Origin: 3-1-20CM-4-69-9 sp963833655
Lineage (GTDB): Bacteria > Actinomycetota > Thermoleophilia > Gaiellales > Gaiellaceae
DNA: 64,000 nt
Assembly: GCA_963833655.1 (NCBI GenBank)
Contig: CAWHYL010000003.1
Coordinates: 163,464 to 227,463, forward strand
Direction: 5' to 3'
Shown: positions 36,610 through 44,028 of the stretch, one piece after another
Layout of the letters: the number at the start of each line of letters is the position of its first letter
Numbering within the stretch: position 1 is the first letter of the stretch
Translations under genes and position numbers: made by a program
Notes under the pieces: model-generated
What the model was told of the DNA's origin: nothing
What the model saw: only the letters and a program-made list of their open reading frames with translations
Database searches by the model: none

Positions 36610-37638
36610 TTAGGAGCCCGAAACGAGGGATGCCTCGGCCAGCGGCCGCCGCGCCCACGCGAACCGCTGCGCGTACCACCCGGTCAACGGCGCGACGGCG
36701 ACGCCGTAGGCCGACGAGTGGATGAACCAGCCGTTGCCGAGGTAGATGCCCATGTGGTCGACCTGCGCCGGCTTCGACTCCGGGCCGGCGGCGCCGAAGA
36801 AGATCACGTCGGCGGGCTGGAGCTTCGCGAACGGGATCCGCTTCGTGGCGGGCACCTCGCCGCTCATCGTGTACGTCGTCCGTCCTCTCAGCACTCCGGC
36901 GAGGTTCCCTTCGTTCGGATACGCCTGGAGCTTGTAGACCCGCCACACGAACCCGGAGCAGTCGAAGCCGCCGTGCACCTGAGGCCCGTACGGCGATGTC
37001 GTCGTCTCGCTCTCGCCGCCCCAGACGTACGGAAAGCCGATGAACCGGACGGCCGTGTTCAGGATCTGCTTCTGCCACGGCGTGTACGTGGAAAGGACGA
37101 ACGTCTGTGCAGCCGCTTCCGCGGACGCGACGTCCCACTCATCGAACTTGAGGATGCGCGCCGCCGAGTACGCAGCCTCGGCGTGCGTTGCCGGCTCGCC
37201 CGGCGAGAGCTCGATGCTGTCGAGCGCGGCCGGATGATTCGTGCGCAGGCCGAGCAGTCGCGCAACGGCCTCGTTCCCGAACCGCGACGGCACGGTCAGG
37301 CCCGCAGACTTGGCGTTCTGCGTGAACAGCTGCGCGGTCTCGGCGAGCCCGAGTGTGGTCACGAGCTTCGCGTCGAGGCCCGCCATCGTGACGGTCGCCG
37401 TCGGTGCAGCCGGCGTGGTCGGCACGGAGTGCAGCAGGCCGGCGCTGATCGTCTCGAGTTCGGTGCGCGTGAGCGGAGCCTGTGGGTGCGCCGCCGTTTC
37501 CTTGGCCATGAGGCCGGCAGCAACCACTGCCCTCAGCTCGGCCTGTGCCCACGAGATCGTCGGTTTGGCGGCGGCGTCCGACGACCAAGCGAGGAGCGTG
37601 ACGAGCATGCAGACATGCGGAAGGAAACGGCGGCGCAT
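36610..37638 (-). CDS. Secreted NlpC/P60 peptidoglycan hydrolase
   Basis: 342 residues. Signal peptide MRRRFLPHVCMLVTLLAWSS to about residue 24 (AAA). The middle region (residues 30-190) carries SLH-like or helical repeats (LTRTELETISAGLL, GNEAVARLLGL) that may bind the wall. C-terminal NlpC/P60 domain at about 205-335: catalytic Cys in GGFDCSGFVWRVY, LQPADVIFFGA, and catalytic His in VDHMGIYLGNGWFIHSS. Expected to cut D-Glu-meso-DAP or similar stem-peptide links. AGGGAGGGG lies just before the ATG. The divergent small ORF at 37684 starts 45 nt away. Confidence 0.92.
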   Translation of the reverse strand: MRRRFLPHVCMLVTLLAWSSDAAAKPTISWAQAELRAVVAAGLMAKETAAHPQAPLTRTELETISAGLLHSVPTTPAAPTATVTMAGLDAKLVTTLGLAETAQLFTQNAKSAGLTVPSRFGNEAVARLLGLRTNHPAALDSIELSPGEPATHAEAAYSAARILKFDEWDVASAEAAAQTFVLSTYTPWQKQILNTAVRFIGFPYVWGGESETTTSPYGPQVHGGFDCSGFVWRVYKLQAYPNEGNLAGVLRGRTTYTMSGEVPATKRIPFAKLQPADVIFFGAAGPESKPAQVDHMGIYLGNGWFIHSSAYGVAVAPLTGWYAQRFAWARRPLAEASLVSGS

Positions 37639-37669
37639 ACCCCTCCCTATCGGCGGTCGCGCAGAGGGC

Positions 37670-37675
37670 TTTAAT
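37670..37675 (+). promoter_or_regulatory. TTTAAT -10 box before the small epsilon-like ORF
   Basis: TTTAAT lies 8 nt before the ATG at 37684, with no SD; same leaderless spacing as elsewhere in the window. Confidence 0.4.
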
Positions 37676-37683
37676 GCGTGCGG

Positions 37684-37848
37684 ATGGCGGTCGAAATCAC
37701 GCCGGAGCCCAGTGACGAGGAGCGCAAGGCGATCCTCGCGGCGCTCGCCGCGGAAGACTCAGGCGGGCGCGGAGCCACGCCAGAGGCGTGGGGCGACCCG
37801 CACATAGTCGAGCCCGGAGATCCACGTGAGCACCAGCGCGACGAGTAG
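37684..37848 (+). CDS. Small acidic protein resembling acyl-CoA carboxylase epsilon subunit
   Basis: 54 residues, MAVEITPEPSDEERKAILAA onward, ending HQRDE. The EITPEPSDEERKAILAALAAE segment is what is seen in short AccE/PccE-like epsilon subunits of actinobacterial acyl-CoA carboxylases, which bind and stabilise the alpha-beta complex. The beta gene is upstream (32782) and the alpha gene downstream (38323), supporting the idea. The last 30 codons overlap the 3' end of pgsA on the other strand, so the true C-terminus may be atypical. Leaderless-type start. Recognition is from memory of the family, so moderate confidence only. Confidence 0.5.
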   Translation: MAVEITPEPSDEERKAILAALAAEDSGGRGATPEAWGDPHIVEPGDPREHQRDE

Positions 37849-38301
37849 CGCCCAGTAGGCGAAGTCGTCTCGCCAGGCGCCGGCCGCGGCGAAGCCGCCG
37901 ATCGCCGCGGCGAGCGCCTGCGACCACGTCTTGAGCTTGCCGAGGTCGCGCGCGTGCAGGACGACGCCCCGTTCCAGCGCTGCGAGGCGCAGCGCGGTGA
38001 CAAGGAACTCGCGGACGACGATCAGCGCGACCATCCACCCCGGTGCGACCTGCTGGTCGACGAGCATGATCAGCACCGCGAGGACGAGGATCTTGTCCGC
38101 GGCCGGGTCGAGCAGCGAGCCGAGCTGCGACGAGCGCCCCCGGCTGCGGGCGATGCGCCCGTCGAACCAGTCCGTGGCCATCGCAGCCGCGAAGAGGGCC
38201 GTCGCCCAGTAGTTGTGACCGGGGAAATCCCAGGCGTAGAGAAGGATGACGAACGGGACCGAGGCCGCTCGGGCGACCGTCAACGCATCCGGAAGGCTCA
38301 C
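37759..38301 (-). CDS. pgsA: CDP-alcohol phosphatidyltransferase (PgsA-like)
   Basis: 180 residues from GTG 38301. The CDP-alcohol phosphotransferase signature D-x2-D-G-x2-A-R-x8-G-x3-D-x3-D is intact in DWFDGRIARSRGRSSQ followed by LGSLLDPAADK. Five or six TM helices. Best fit is CDP-diacylglycerol-glycerol-3-phosphate phosphatidyltransferase, which makes phosphatidylglycerol phosphate; phosphatidylinositol-phosphate synthase is the alternative. TATTCT lies 7 nt before the start. Divergent from the biotin carboxylase gene with 21 nt between starts. Its 3' end overlaps the small epsilon-like ORF by 90 nt, tail to tail. Confidence 0.9.
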   Translation of the reverse strand: MSLPDALTVARAASVPFVILLYAWDFPGHNYWATALFAAAMATDWFDGRIARSRGRSSQLGSLLDPAADKILVLAVLIMLVDQQVAPGWMVALIVVREFLVTALRLAALERGVVLHARDLGKLKTWSQALAAAIGGFAAAGAWRDDFAYWALLVALVLTWISGLDYVRVAPRLWRGSAPA

Positions 38302-38308
38302 CGTCTGG

Positions 38309-38314
38309 AGAATA
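38309..38314 (-). promoter_or_regulatory. TATTCT -10 box of pgsA
   Basis: Reverse-strand TATTCT 7 nt before GTG 38301, spacer CCAGACG, no SD. Confidence 0.5.
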
Positions 38315-38322
38315 CGAGAGCA

Positions 38323-40077
38323 GTGGCCGCCTTCAGCAAAGTGCTGGTCGCCAACCGGGGCGAGATCGCGATCCGCGTGTTCCGCACGCTGCGCGAGCTC
38401 GGCATCGGCACCGTCGCTGTTTACGCCGAGGCCGACCGCAGCTCCGCGCACGCCGCCTACGCCGAGGAGGCCTACGCGCTCGAGAGCTACCTGAACGTCG
38501 ACGAGCTGCTCGCGGCGGCGCGCCGCGCGGGTGCGGAGGCGATTCACCCAGGTTACGGCTTCCTTGCCGAGAACGCGCCGTTCGCGCGTGCCTGCCTCGA
38601 TGCGGGCATCGTCTGGATCGGCCCACCGCCCGACGCGATCGAGGCGATGGGGTCGAAGATCGAGGCGCGCGAGCGGATGCGCGCCGCGGGCGTGCCGATC
38701 GTCCCCGGCGTGACCGAGGCGGTGACGTCGGCCGACGAGGTGCGCCGGCTCGGCGACGAGCTCGGCTGGCCGATCGCGATCAAGGCGTCGGCCGGCGGCG
38801 GCGGCAAAGGACTGAAGGTCGTGCGCAGCGCCGAGGAGGCGGGGCGCGCGCTCGAGTCGGCGCAGCGCGAGGGCGAGGCGTACTTCTCGGACGCGGCGGT
38901 GTACGTCGAGCGGTATCTCGAGGACCCGCGCCACGTGGAGGTGCAGGTGCTCGCCGACTCCACCGGCAACGTCATCCACCTCGGCGAGCGCGACTGCACG
39001 ATCCAGCGCCGGCATCAGAAGCTCGTCGAGGAGACGCCGTCACCGGCGGTCGACGGCGAGCTCCGCGAGCGCATCGGCGCGATCGCCGTCGACGCCGCGC
39101 GCGCGGTCGGCTACCAGAGCGCCGGGACGATCGAGGGCCTGCTCTCGCGCGACGGCGAGTACTTCTTCCTCGAGATGAACACGCGCATCCAGGTGGAGCA
39201 CACGGTGACCGAGCTCGTGACCGGGCTCGACCTCGTCCGCGAACAGGTGCTGATCGCCGCCGGTGAGCCGCTCTCGCTGCGGCAGGAGGACGTCCGCCTG
39301 AACGGGCACGCGATCGAGTGCCGGATCAACGCCGAGGACGTCGGCAACGGCTTCCTCCCGGCGCCGGGCACGATCACCGCGTACCGCGAGCCGAGCGGGC
39401 CCGGAGTCCGCGTCGATTCCGGCGTCGTCGCAGGCAGCGAGATCTCGCCGCTCTACGACCCGATGATCGCGAAGCTCGTCGTGCACGGCGTCGACCGTGA
39501 GCACGCGCGCCGGCGCATGCTGCGCGCGCTCGACGAGCTCGTCGTCGGCGGGGTGAAGACGCTGATCGGGTTTCACAAGGCGCTGCTCACGCACCCGTGC
39601 TTCATCGAGGGAGAGACGTGCCACGGCCTCGTCGAGTCCGAGCTCATGGCGGCGCGCGCAGCCGAGCTCGAGAACGGGCTCGCGAAAACCGAAGGGCTGG
39701 GGTCAGACCCCTATCGGGGTCAGACCCCCGCAGTTCGGGTTGTCGAAGTCGAGGGGAAACGCTTCGAGGTCCGCGTGCTCCGTCCCGAACCGCCCTGGGC
39801 CGAGCTCGCCCGGCGACGGCACGAGCGCAAGCGCGCGCGTGCCGGCGGCGGCGCCGGCAAGGACGCGGTCGTCAGCCCGATGCAGGGAACCGTGCTCGCG
39901 GTCGAGGTCGCAGAGGGCGACGAGGTGCAGGCGGGTCAGGTCATCTGCATCGTCGAGGCGATGAAGATGGAGAACGAGGTACATGCGCATCGCGCCGGCC
40001 GCGTCGCCGAGCTGTCGGTCGCGCCGGGGCAGCCGGTCAAGACGGGGCAGGTCGTCTGCGTCGTCAGCGGCGACTAG
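38323..40077 (+). CDS. accA: Acyl-CoA carboxylase alpha subunit (biotin carboxylase-BCCP fusion)
   Basis: 584 residues from GTG 38323. Biotin carboxylase (1-445): KVLVANRGEIAIRVFRTLRE, HPGYGFLAENAPFA, the ATP-grasp glycine loop KASAGGGGKGLKVV, RDCTIQRRHQKLVEETPS, EMNTRIQVEHTVTE. Linker 446-510. BCCP (about 515-584) with biotinyl Lys in CIVEAMKMENEV. ATP-dependent carboxylation of biotin, then transfer by the beta subunit (32782). Odd: the linker contains GLGSDPYRGQTPAVR, encoded by a copy of the double-palindrome element (39699-39728) found elsewhere between genes. The 3' end overlaps the convergent tetR gene by 14 nt. Confidence 0.95.
   Translation: MAAFSKVLVANRGEIAIRVFRTLRELGIGTVAVYAEADRSSAHAAYAEEAYALESYLNVDELLAAARRAGAEAIHPGYGFLAENAPFARACLDAGIVWIGPPPDAIEAMGSKIEARERMRAAGVPIVPGVTEAVTSADEVRRLGDELGWPIAIKASAGGGGKGLKVVRSAEEAGRALESAQREGEAYFSDAAVYVERYLEDPRHVEVQVLADSTGNVIHLGERDCTIQRRHQKLVEETPSPAVDGELRERIGAIAVDAARAVGYQSAGTIEGLLSRDGEYFFLEMNTRIQVEHTVTELVTGLDLVREQVLIAAGEPLSLRQEDVRLNGHAIECRINAEDVGNGFLPAPGTITAYREPSGPGVRVDSGVVAGSEISPLYDPMIAKLVVHGVDREHARRRMLRALDELVVGGVKTLIGFHKALLTHPCFIEGETCHGLVESELMAARAAELENGLAKTEGLGSDPYRGQTPAVRVVEVEGKRFEVRVLRPEPPWAELARRRHERKRARAGGGAGKDAVVSPMQGTVLAVEVAEGDEVQAGQVICIVEAMKMENEVHAHRAGRVAELSVAPGQPVKTGQVVCVVSGD
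39699..39728. repeat. Double-palindrome element inserted in frame in accA
   Basis: GGGGTCAGACCCC, TATC, GGGGTCAGACCCC, then CGCAGTTCG, matching the copy at 52400 including the flank. With its flank the unit is about 39 nt (13 codons), so it keeps frame and codes for part of the linker between biotin carboxylase and BCCP. Confidence 0.85.
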
Positions 40078-40660
40078 CCGCTTCGACGAGCCGGCACATC
40101 AACCTCGCCGCCTCCTCCCGCGCGAGCCGCTGCTCCTGCGTCAGCGAGTACCACGTGGAGAATGCCAGCGCGTGGCCGATCGCCGCGCGCGTCCGTTGCG
40201 TCGGCCGCCCGCGCCCGGCCAGCAGCACCTCGCGTGCCGAGCGGAGATACGCATGGAAGTCGGCCAGCCGCTTCGCGACGCTCGGGACGAGCGTCTCGTC
40301 GCGGAGGAGGCTCTCGTACATCCGGTGCGTCCGCCCGTAGAACGCGTAGAGCTCGCGGAGCGCCGTTGCCGTCCGCGCGGTCGGATCCTCGATCGCCGCC
40401 CAGGCGGCCGGCTCGGGCGGCGGGTTCTGCGCGCGGAAGTGAGCGGAGCAGGCGGCGAACAGCGCGTCGTCGTCCGGGAAGTGGCGGTAGACCGTCGAGC
40501 GCCGGACACCCGCGAGCTCCGCGATGGCGCTGACCGACGTCTGTGCCGGGCCGAGCTGCTCGTGCAGCGCGACTGCACTCTCCGTGATCCGCCGCCGTGT
40601 CTCCTCCTCCAGCTCGGCACGGCGCTTCATCCGGTAGGGGCGCTTTTGATCGGACATCAC
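40064..40660 (-). CDS. TetR-family transcriptional regulator
   Basis: 198 residues from GTG 40660 (ATG 40657 equally possible). N-terminal HTH: RRRITESAVALHEQLGPAQT then SVSAIAELAGVRRSTVYRHFPDDDALF, the TetR signature. The C-terminal ligand domain (about 65-198) is not family-specific. Divergent from the cupin gene; an 18-bp inverted repeat spans its own start codon and the cupin transcription start, so it probably represses both. The 3' end overlaps accA by 14 nt in convergent orientation. Confidence 0.92.
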   Translation of the reverse strand: MMSDQKRPYRMKRRAELEEETRRRITESAVALHEQLGPAQTSVSAIAELAGVRRSTVYRHFPDDDALFAACSAHFRAQNPPPEPAAWAAIEDPTARTATALRELYAFYGRTHRMYESLLRDETLVPSVAKRLADFHAYLRSAREVLLAGRGRPTQRTRAAIGHALAFSTWYSLTQEQRLAREEAARLMCRLVEAASRR

Positions 40661-40726
40661 GTCTCTTCAATATTGACACACGCGCCGGAGTCTGCATAGA
40701 TTTCGTGCGACATCATGTCCGATCAA
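40646..40726. promoter_or_regulatory. Inverted-repeat operator and promoter between tetR and cupin
   Basis: TTGATCGGACATCACGTC (40646-40663) recurs inverted at 40709-40726, 16 of 18 bases alike. Between them lie TTGACA (40673-40678) and TAGATT (40697-40702), an 18-bp-spaced promoter toward the cupin whose start point would fall in the right arm. Confidence 0.75.
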
Positions 40727-40737
40727 AGGAGAAAGCG

Positions 40738-41268
40738 ATGCAACTGACAGCCGCAGCTCCCAGAACCATCTCGCCGACGGAGGGGGCCGAGGGCTTCCTC
40801 GGCAGCATCGGCGTCCGCTTCCTGATCGACGGAGCGGACGCAGCAGAGCGGTTCTCGCTCGTCGAGCATCCGATGTCGCCACGGGCGCTCGCGGCGCCGC
40901 TGCATCTGCACACGCGCGAAGACGAGTACAGCTTCGTGCTCGAAGGACGCATGGGCGCGCTGCTCGGCGACGACGTCGTCGAGGCCGGCCCCGGCGATCT
41001 CGTCTTCAAGCCGCGCAACCAATGGCACACGTTCTGGAACGCCGGCGACGAGCCGTGCCGGATCCTCGAGATCATCGCGCCGGCCGGGTTCGAGCGGTTC
41101 TTCCGCGAGCTCTCCGACATGGGCGGCGCCCTCAGCGCCGATCCCGCGGAGCTCGCCACCCTCAACGGCCGCTACGGGCTCGAGATGCAACCGGAGACGG
41201 TTCCCGACCTGCTCCAGCGCTTCGGGCTGCAGATCGGCGAGCCGCTCCGCGGCGGCTGGAAGCCGTAA
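40738..41268 (+). CDS. Cupin-domain protein
   Basis: 176 residues; AAAGGAG precedes the ATG by 7 nt. Cupin motif 1 is PLHLHTREDEYSFVLEGRMG (His, His, Glu metal ligands) and motif 2 is FKPRNQWHTFWNAGD (His). The barrel spans about residues 30-125; the C-terminal 50 residues (LSADPAELATLNGRYGLEM) are helical and shared with actinobacterial cupins near quercetinase-like enzymes. Could be a small dioxygenase or binding protein. Controlled by the divergent TetR, so likely induced by a small aromatic or similar ligand; this is inference. Confidence 0.85.
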   Translation: MQLTAAAPRTISPTEGAEGFLGSIGVRFLIDGADAAERFSLVEHPMSPRALAAPLHLHTREDEYSFVLEGRMGALLGDDVVEAGPGDLVFKPRNQWHTFWNAGDEPCRILEIIAPAGFERFFRELSDMGGALSADPAELATLNGRYGLEMQPETVPDLLQRFGLQIGEPLRGGWKP

Positions 41269-41301
41269 CGCCGACTGCACCGTTCCGCGGCCGCGCGTGA
41301 G

Positions 41302-41307
41302 TACACT
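41302..41307 (+). promoter_or_regulatory. TACACT -10 box of sucC
   Basis: TACACT lies 11 nt before the GTG at 41319; no SD in between. Confidence 0.45.
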
Positions 41308-41318
41308 CGCGCGCGGCC

Positions 41319-42461
41319 GTGGATCTCTACGAGTACCAAGGCAAGGAGCTGTTCAGGCGCTTCGGGCTTCCCGTTTCGGAGGGACGGCTCGCGACGACGC
41401 CGGACGAGGCGCGCGCGGCCGCGGCGGCGCTCGGCGGGCCGGTCGTCGTCAAGGCGCAGGTACTCACGGGCGGCCGCGGGAAGGCCGGCGGCGTCAAGCT
41501 CGCCGGCGATCCCGACGACGCACGCGCCAAGGCGGACGACATTCTCGGTCTCGACATCAACGGCCACGTCGTGCGCAGGCTCTGGATCGAGCGCGCATCG
41601 GACATCGCGAAGGAGTACTACCTCTCGATCACGTTCGACCGCGGCGTCAAGCAGCCGCTGTACATGCTGACGACGGAGGGCGGCGTCGAGATCGAGCAGG
41701 TCGCCGACGAGAAGCCGGAGGCGCTCGCGCGCCTCCACGTCGATCCACTCGAGGGCTTTCAGCCGTACCAGGCCCGGCGCCTCATCTACGGCGCAGGGAT
41801 CGACGATCCGAGCGAGCAGAAGCAGGTGCTCGCGATCGTCGAGAAGCTGTACCGCTGCTTCGTCGAGTCCGACGCGATGCTGACGGAGATCAACCCGCTC
41901 ATCGTCACGCCCGACGGCGAGGTGCGCGCGCTCGACTCGAAGTTCACGGTCGACGACAGCGCGCTCTTCCGCCATCCGGACATCGCGGAGATGCGCGATG
42001 TCGCCGCGGCCGACCCGCAGGAGGCCCTCGCCCGCGAGAAGGGCGTCACGTACGTGAAGCTCGACGGGACGGTCGGGATCCTCGGCAACGGCGCCGGGCT
42101 CTCGATGTCGACCGTCGACGTGGTCGTGGTGGCGGGCGGACGGCCGGCGAACTTCTGCGACCTCGGCGGCGGCGGTGACGCGCAGGGCGTGGTCGACGCA
42201 CTCGAGGTGATCACGAGCGACGACCAGGTTCGCTCGATCTTCTTCAACATCTTCGGCGGGATCACGCGCTGCGACGAGGTCGCGCGCGGCATCCTGACTG
42301 CGCTCGACCAGATGAAGATCGAGCTGCCCATCGTCGTCCGCCTGGACGGCACGAACTCGGAGGAGGGACGGCAGATCCTCGCCGCTGCCGCGCCGACGAA
42401 TCTCTACGTCGAGCCGACCATGCTCGAGGCGGCGCAGCGCGCGGTGGAGCTCGCGAGTTGA
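41319..42461 (+). CDS. sucC: Succinate-CoA ligase beta subunit
   Basis: 380 residues, full length. ATP-grasp N-terminus opening VDLYEYQGKELFRRFGLPVS, KAQVLTGGRGKAGGVKLA (nucleotide-contact loop), LTEINPLIVTPDGEV (metal site), and C-terminal GGGGDAQGVVDAL with FFNIFGGITRCDEVA and RLDGTNSEEGRQIL for subunit and phosphohistidine contact. Converts succinyl-CoA to succinate with ATP or GTP formation in the TCA cycle. Unusually, a methyltransferase gene sits between sucC and sucD, coupled at both ends. Confidence 0.96.
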   Translation: MDLYEYQGKELFRRFGLPVSEGRLATTPDEARAAAAALGGPVVVKAQVLTGGRGKAGGVKLAGDPDDARAKADDILGLDINGHVVRRLWIERASDIAKEYYLSITFDRGVKQPLYMLTTEGGVEIEQVADEKPEALARLHVDPLEGFQPYQARRLIYGAGIDDPSEQKQVLAIVEKLYRCFVESDAMLTEINPLIVTPDGEVRALDSKFTVDDSALFRHPDIAEMRDVAAADPQEALAREKGVTYVKLDGTVGILGNGAGLSMSTVDVVVVAGGRPANFCDLGGGGDAQGVVDALEVITSDDQVRSIFFNIFGGITRCDEVARGILTALDQMKIELPIVVRLDGTNSEEGRQILAAAAPTNLYVEPTMLEAAQRAVELAS

Positions 42462-43111
42462 CGGACGTCTGGTCGCAGCGCGCGGACGCCTTCCGTGAGA
42501 GCCCGACGCATCGCGAGGGGCCAGACCTCGACCTGCTCGTCGAGTGGTGCGAGCCGGGCGACGGCGCGAAGGTGCTCGACGTCGCGACCGGCGGTGGCCA
42601 CGTCGCCCGCCGGCTCCGCGGGGAAGGCTGCACCGTCGTCACGGTGGATCCTGCGCCTGGGATGAAGGCCGACGTCGTTGCGCCGGCCGATCACCTGCCG
42701 TTCCAGGACGGCAGCTTCGACGTCGTCACGTGCCGGATCGCGGCGCACCATTTCCCGGACGTCGCCGCCGCCGTCGCGGAGATGGCACGTGTGAGCAACC
42801 GCCTGCTCGTGATCGAGGACAACGTGTTCCGCGGCGAGCACGTCGAGGAGGCCGAGCGTCTGCGCGACCCGACGCACGTGCGCTGCTACTCGCAGGACGA
42901 GTGGAAGAGCTTCATCGCGGACGCGGGCTTCGAGGTCGAGCAGGTCGAGAACTTCTCGCGCCGGCAGAGCGTCGACCGCTGGCTGGAACGCGTCGAGACG
43001 CCCGCGGCCGACGCTGCGCGCGTTCGCGAGCTGCTCGCCGACCGGATCGACGATAACGGCATGGTCGAGCTGAGCTCGATCGTGCTGAAGGCACGGAGGA
43101 GCCAGAAGTAG
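42458..43111 (+). CDS. Class I SAM-dependent methyltransferase (UbiE/Methyltransf_11 type)
   Basis: 217 residues from TTG 42458, which overlaps the sucC stop. Rossmann methyltransferase: motif I KVLDVATGGGHVARRL, acidic residue in VVTVDPAPGM, motif II ADHLPFQDGSFDVVTCRIAAHH, motif III VSNRLLVIEDNVF. The C-terminus (SQDEWKSFIADAGFEVEQVE) is typical of this group. Substrate unknown. Its stop overlaps sucD by one base, so it must be co-translated with succinyl-CoA ligase; whether it acts on the enzyme, a quinone or another metabolite is open. Confidence 0.88.
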   Translation: MTDVWSQRADAFRESPTHREGPDLDLLVEWCEPGDGAKVLDVATGGGHVARRLRGEGCTVVTVDPAPGMKADVVAPADHLPFQDGSFDVVTCRIAAHHFPDVAAAVAEMARVSNRLLVIEDNVFRGEHVEEAERLRDPTHVRCYSQDEWKSFIADAGFEVEQVENFSRRQSVDRWLERVETPAADAARVRELLADRIDDNGMVELSSIVLKARRSQK

Positions 43112-43992
43112 TGGCGATCATCGTCGACAACGACACGCGGCTCGTCGTCCAGGGCCTGACGGGAAGCGAAGGCCGCTTTCACGGCCTGCGCAACCGCAAC
43201 TACGGTACGAACGTGGTTGCGGGCGTGACGCCTGGCAAGGGGGGCCAGGACGTCGAGGGGATCCCGGTGTTCGACACCGTCGCCGACGCGGTCGGCGAAG
43301 CGGGTGCGAACACGACCCTGATCTTCGTCCCCGCGCGCTTTGCGACAGATGCCGTGTACGAGGCGGTCGACGCCGGCATCGGGACGGTGATCTGCATCAC
43401 CGAGCACATCCCGGCGCACGACATGCTGCGTGTCTACACATACATCCGCGGCAAGGGTGTCACGATGATCGGCCCCAACTGCCCCGGCGTCCTCTCGCCC
43501 GGCAAGGCCAACGTCGGGATCATCCCGGCAGAGATCTTCTCCGAAGGCGCGATCGGCCTCGTGTCGCGGTCCGGGACACTGACGTACCAGATCGGGCACG
43601 AGCTGACGCAGCTCGGCCTCGGCAACTCGACGATCGTCGGCATCGGCGGCGACCCCGTGGTCGGCTCGTCGTTCATCGACATCCTCGAGCGCTTCGAGGC
43701 CGACCCCGAAACGGAGCTGATCGTCCTCGTCGGCGAGATCGGCGGCGACGAGGAGGAGAAGGCGGCCCGCTACGTGCAGGAGAGCGTGACGAAGCCTGTG
43801 CTCGCGTACATCGCCGGCTTCTCGGCGCCGCCGGGGAAGACGATGGGGCACGCCGGCGCGATCATCTCGGGCTCCGCGGGGACGGCGCAGGCGAAGAAGG
43901 AAGCGCTGGAGGCCGCCGGCATCCAGGTCGGCACGACGCCGACCGAGGTCGCGCAACTGGTCGCCGAGCGCTTCGGCGCGCGCACCACTTAA
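43111..43992 (+). CDS. sucD: Succinate-CoA ligase alpha subunit
   Basis: 293 residues, GTG start sharing one base with the methyltransferase stop. CoA-binding N-terminal domain (LVVQGLTGSEGRFHGLRN, GVTPGKGGQDVEGIPVF), ligase domain with IGPNCPGVLSPGKANVGIIP, SRSGTLTYQIGHEL, and the phosphorylated His in KTMGHAGAIISGSAGTAQAK. Partner of SucC. An AT-rich small inverted repeat (TAAAGA-A-TCTTTA) follows the stop and precedes the next gene. Confidence 0.96.
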   Translation: MAIIVDNDTRLVVQGLTGSEGRFHGLRNRNYGTNVVAGVTPGKGGQDVEGIPVFDTVADAVGEAGANTTLIFVPARFATDAVYEAVDAGIGTVICITEHIPAHDMLRVYTYIRGKGVTMIGPNCPGVLSPGKANVGIIPAEIFSEGAIGLVSRSGTLTYQIGHELTQLGLGNSTIVGIGGDPVVGSSFIDILERFEADPETELIVLVGEIGGDEEEKAARYVQESVTKPVLAYIAGFSAPPGKTMGHAGAIISGSAGTAQAKKEALEAAGIQVGTTPTEVAQLVAERFGARTT

Positions 43993-44013
43993 AGAATCTT
44001 TATCTCCGCCGCG

Positions 44014-44019
44014 TAGGCT
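44014..44019 (+). promoter_or_regulatory. TAGGCT -10 box of the PQQ-type propeller gene
   Basis: TAGGCT 9 nt before GTG 44029, no SD. Confidence 0.45.
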
Positions 44020-44028
44020 CGCCGATCG

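Noticed and set aside
43988..44002. TAAAGA-A-TCTTTA inverted repeat after sucD as a terminator
   Set aside because: Stem of only six AT pairs without a T-tract; too weak to call.
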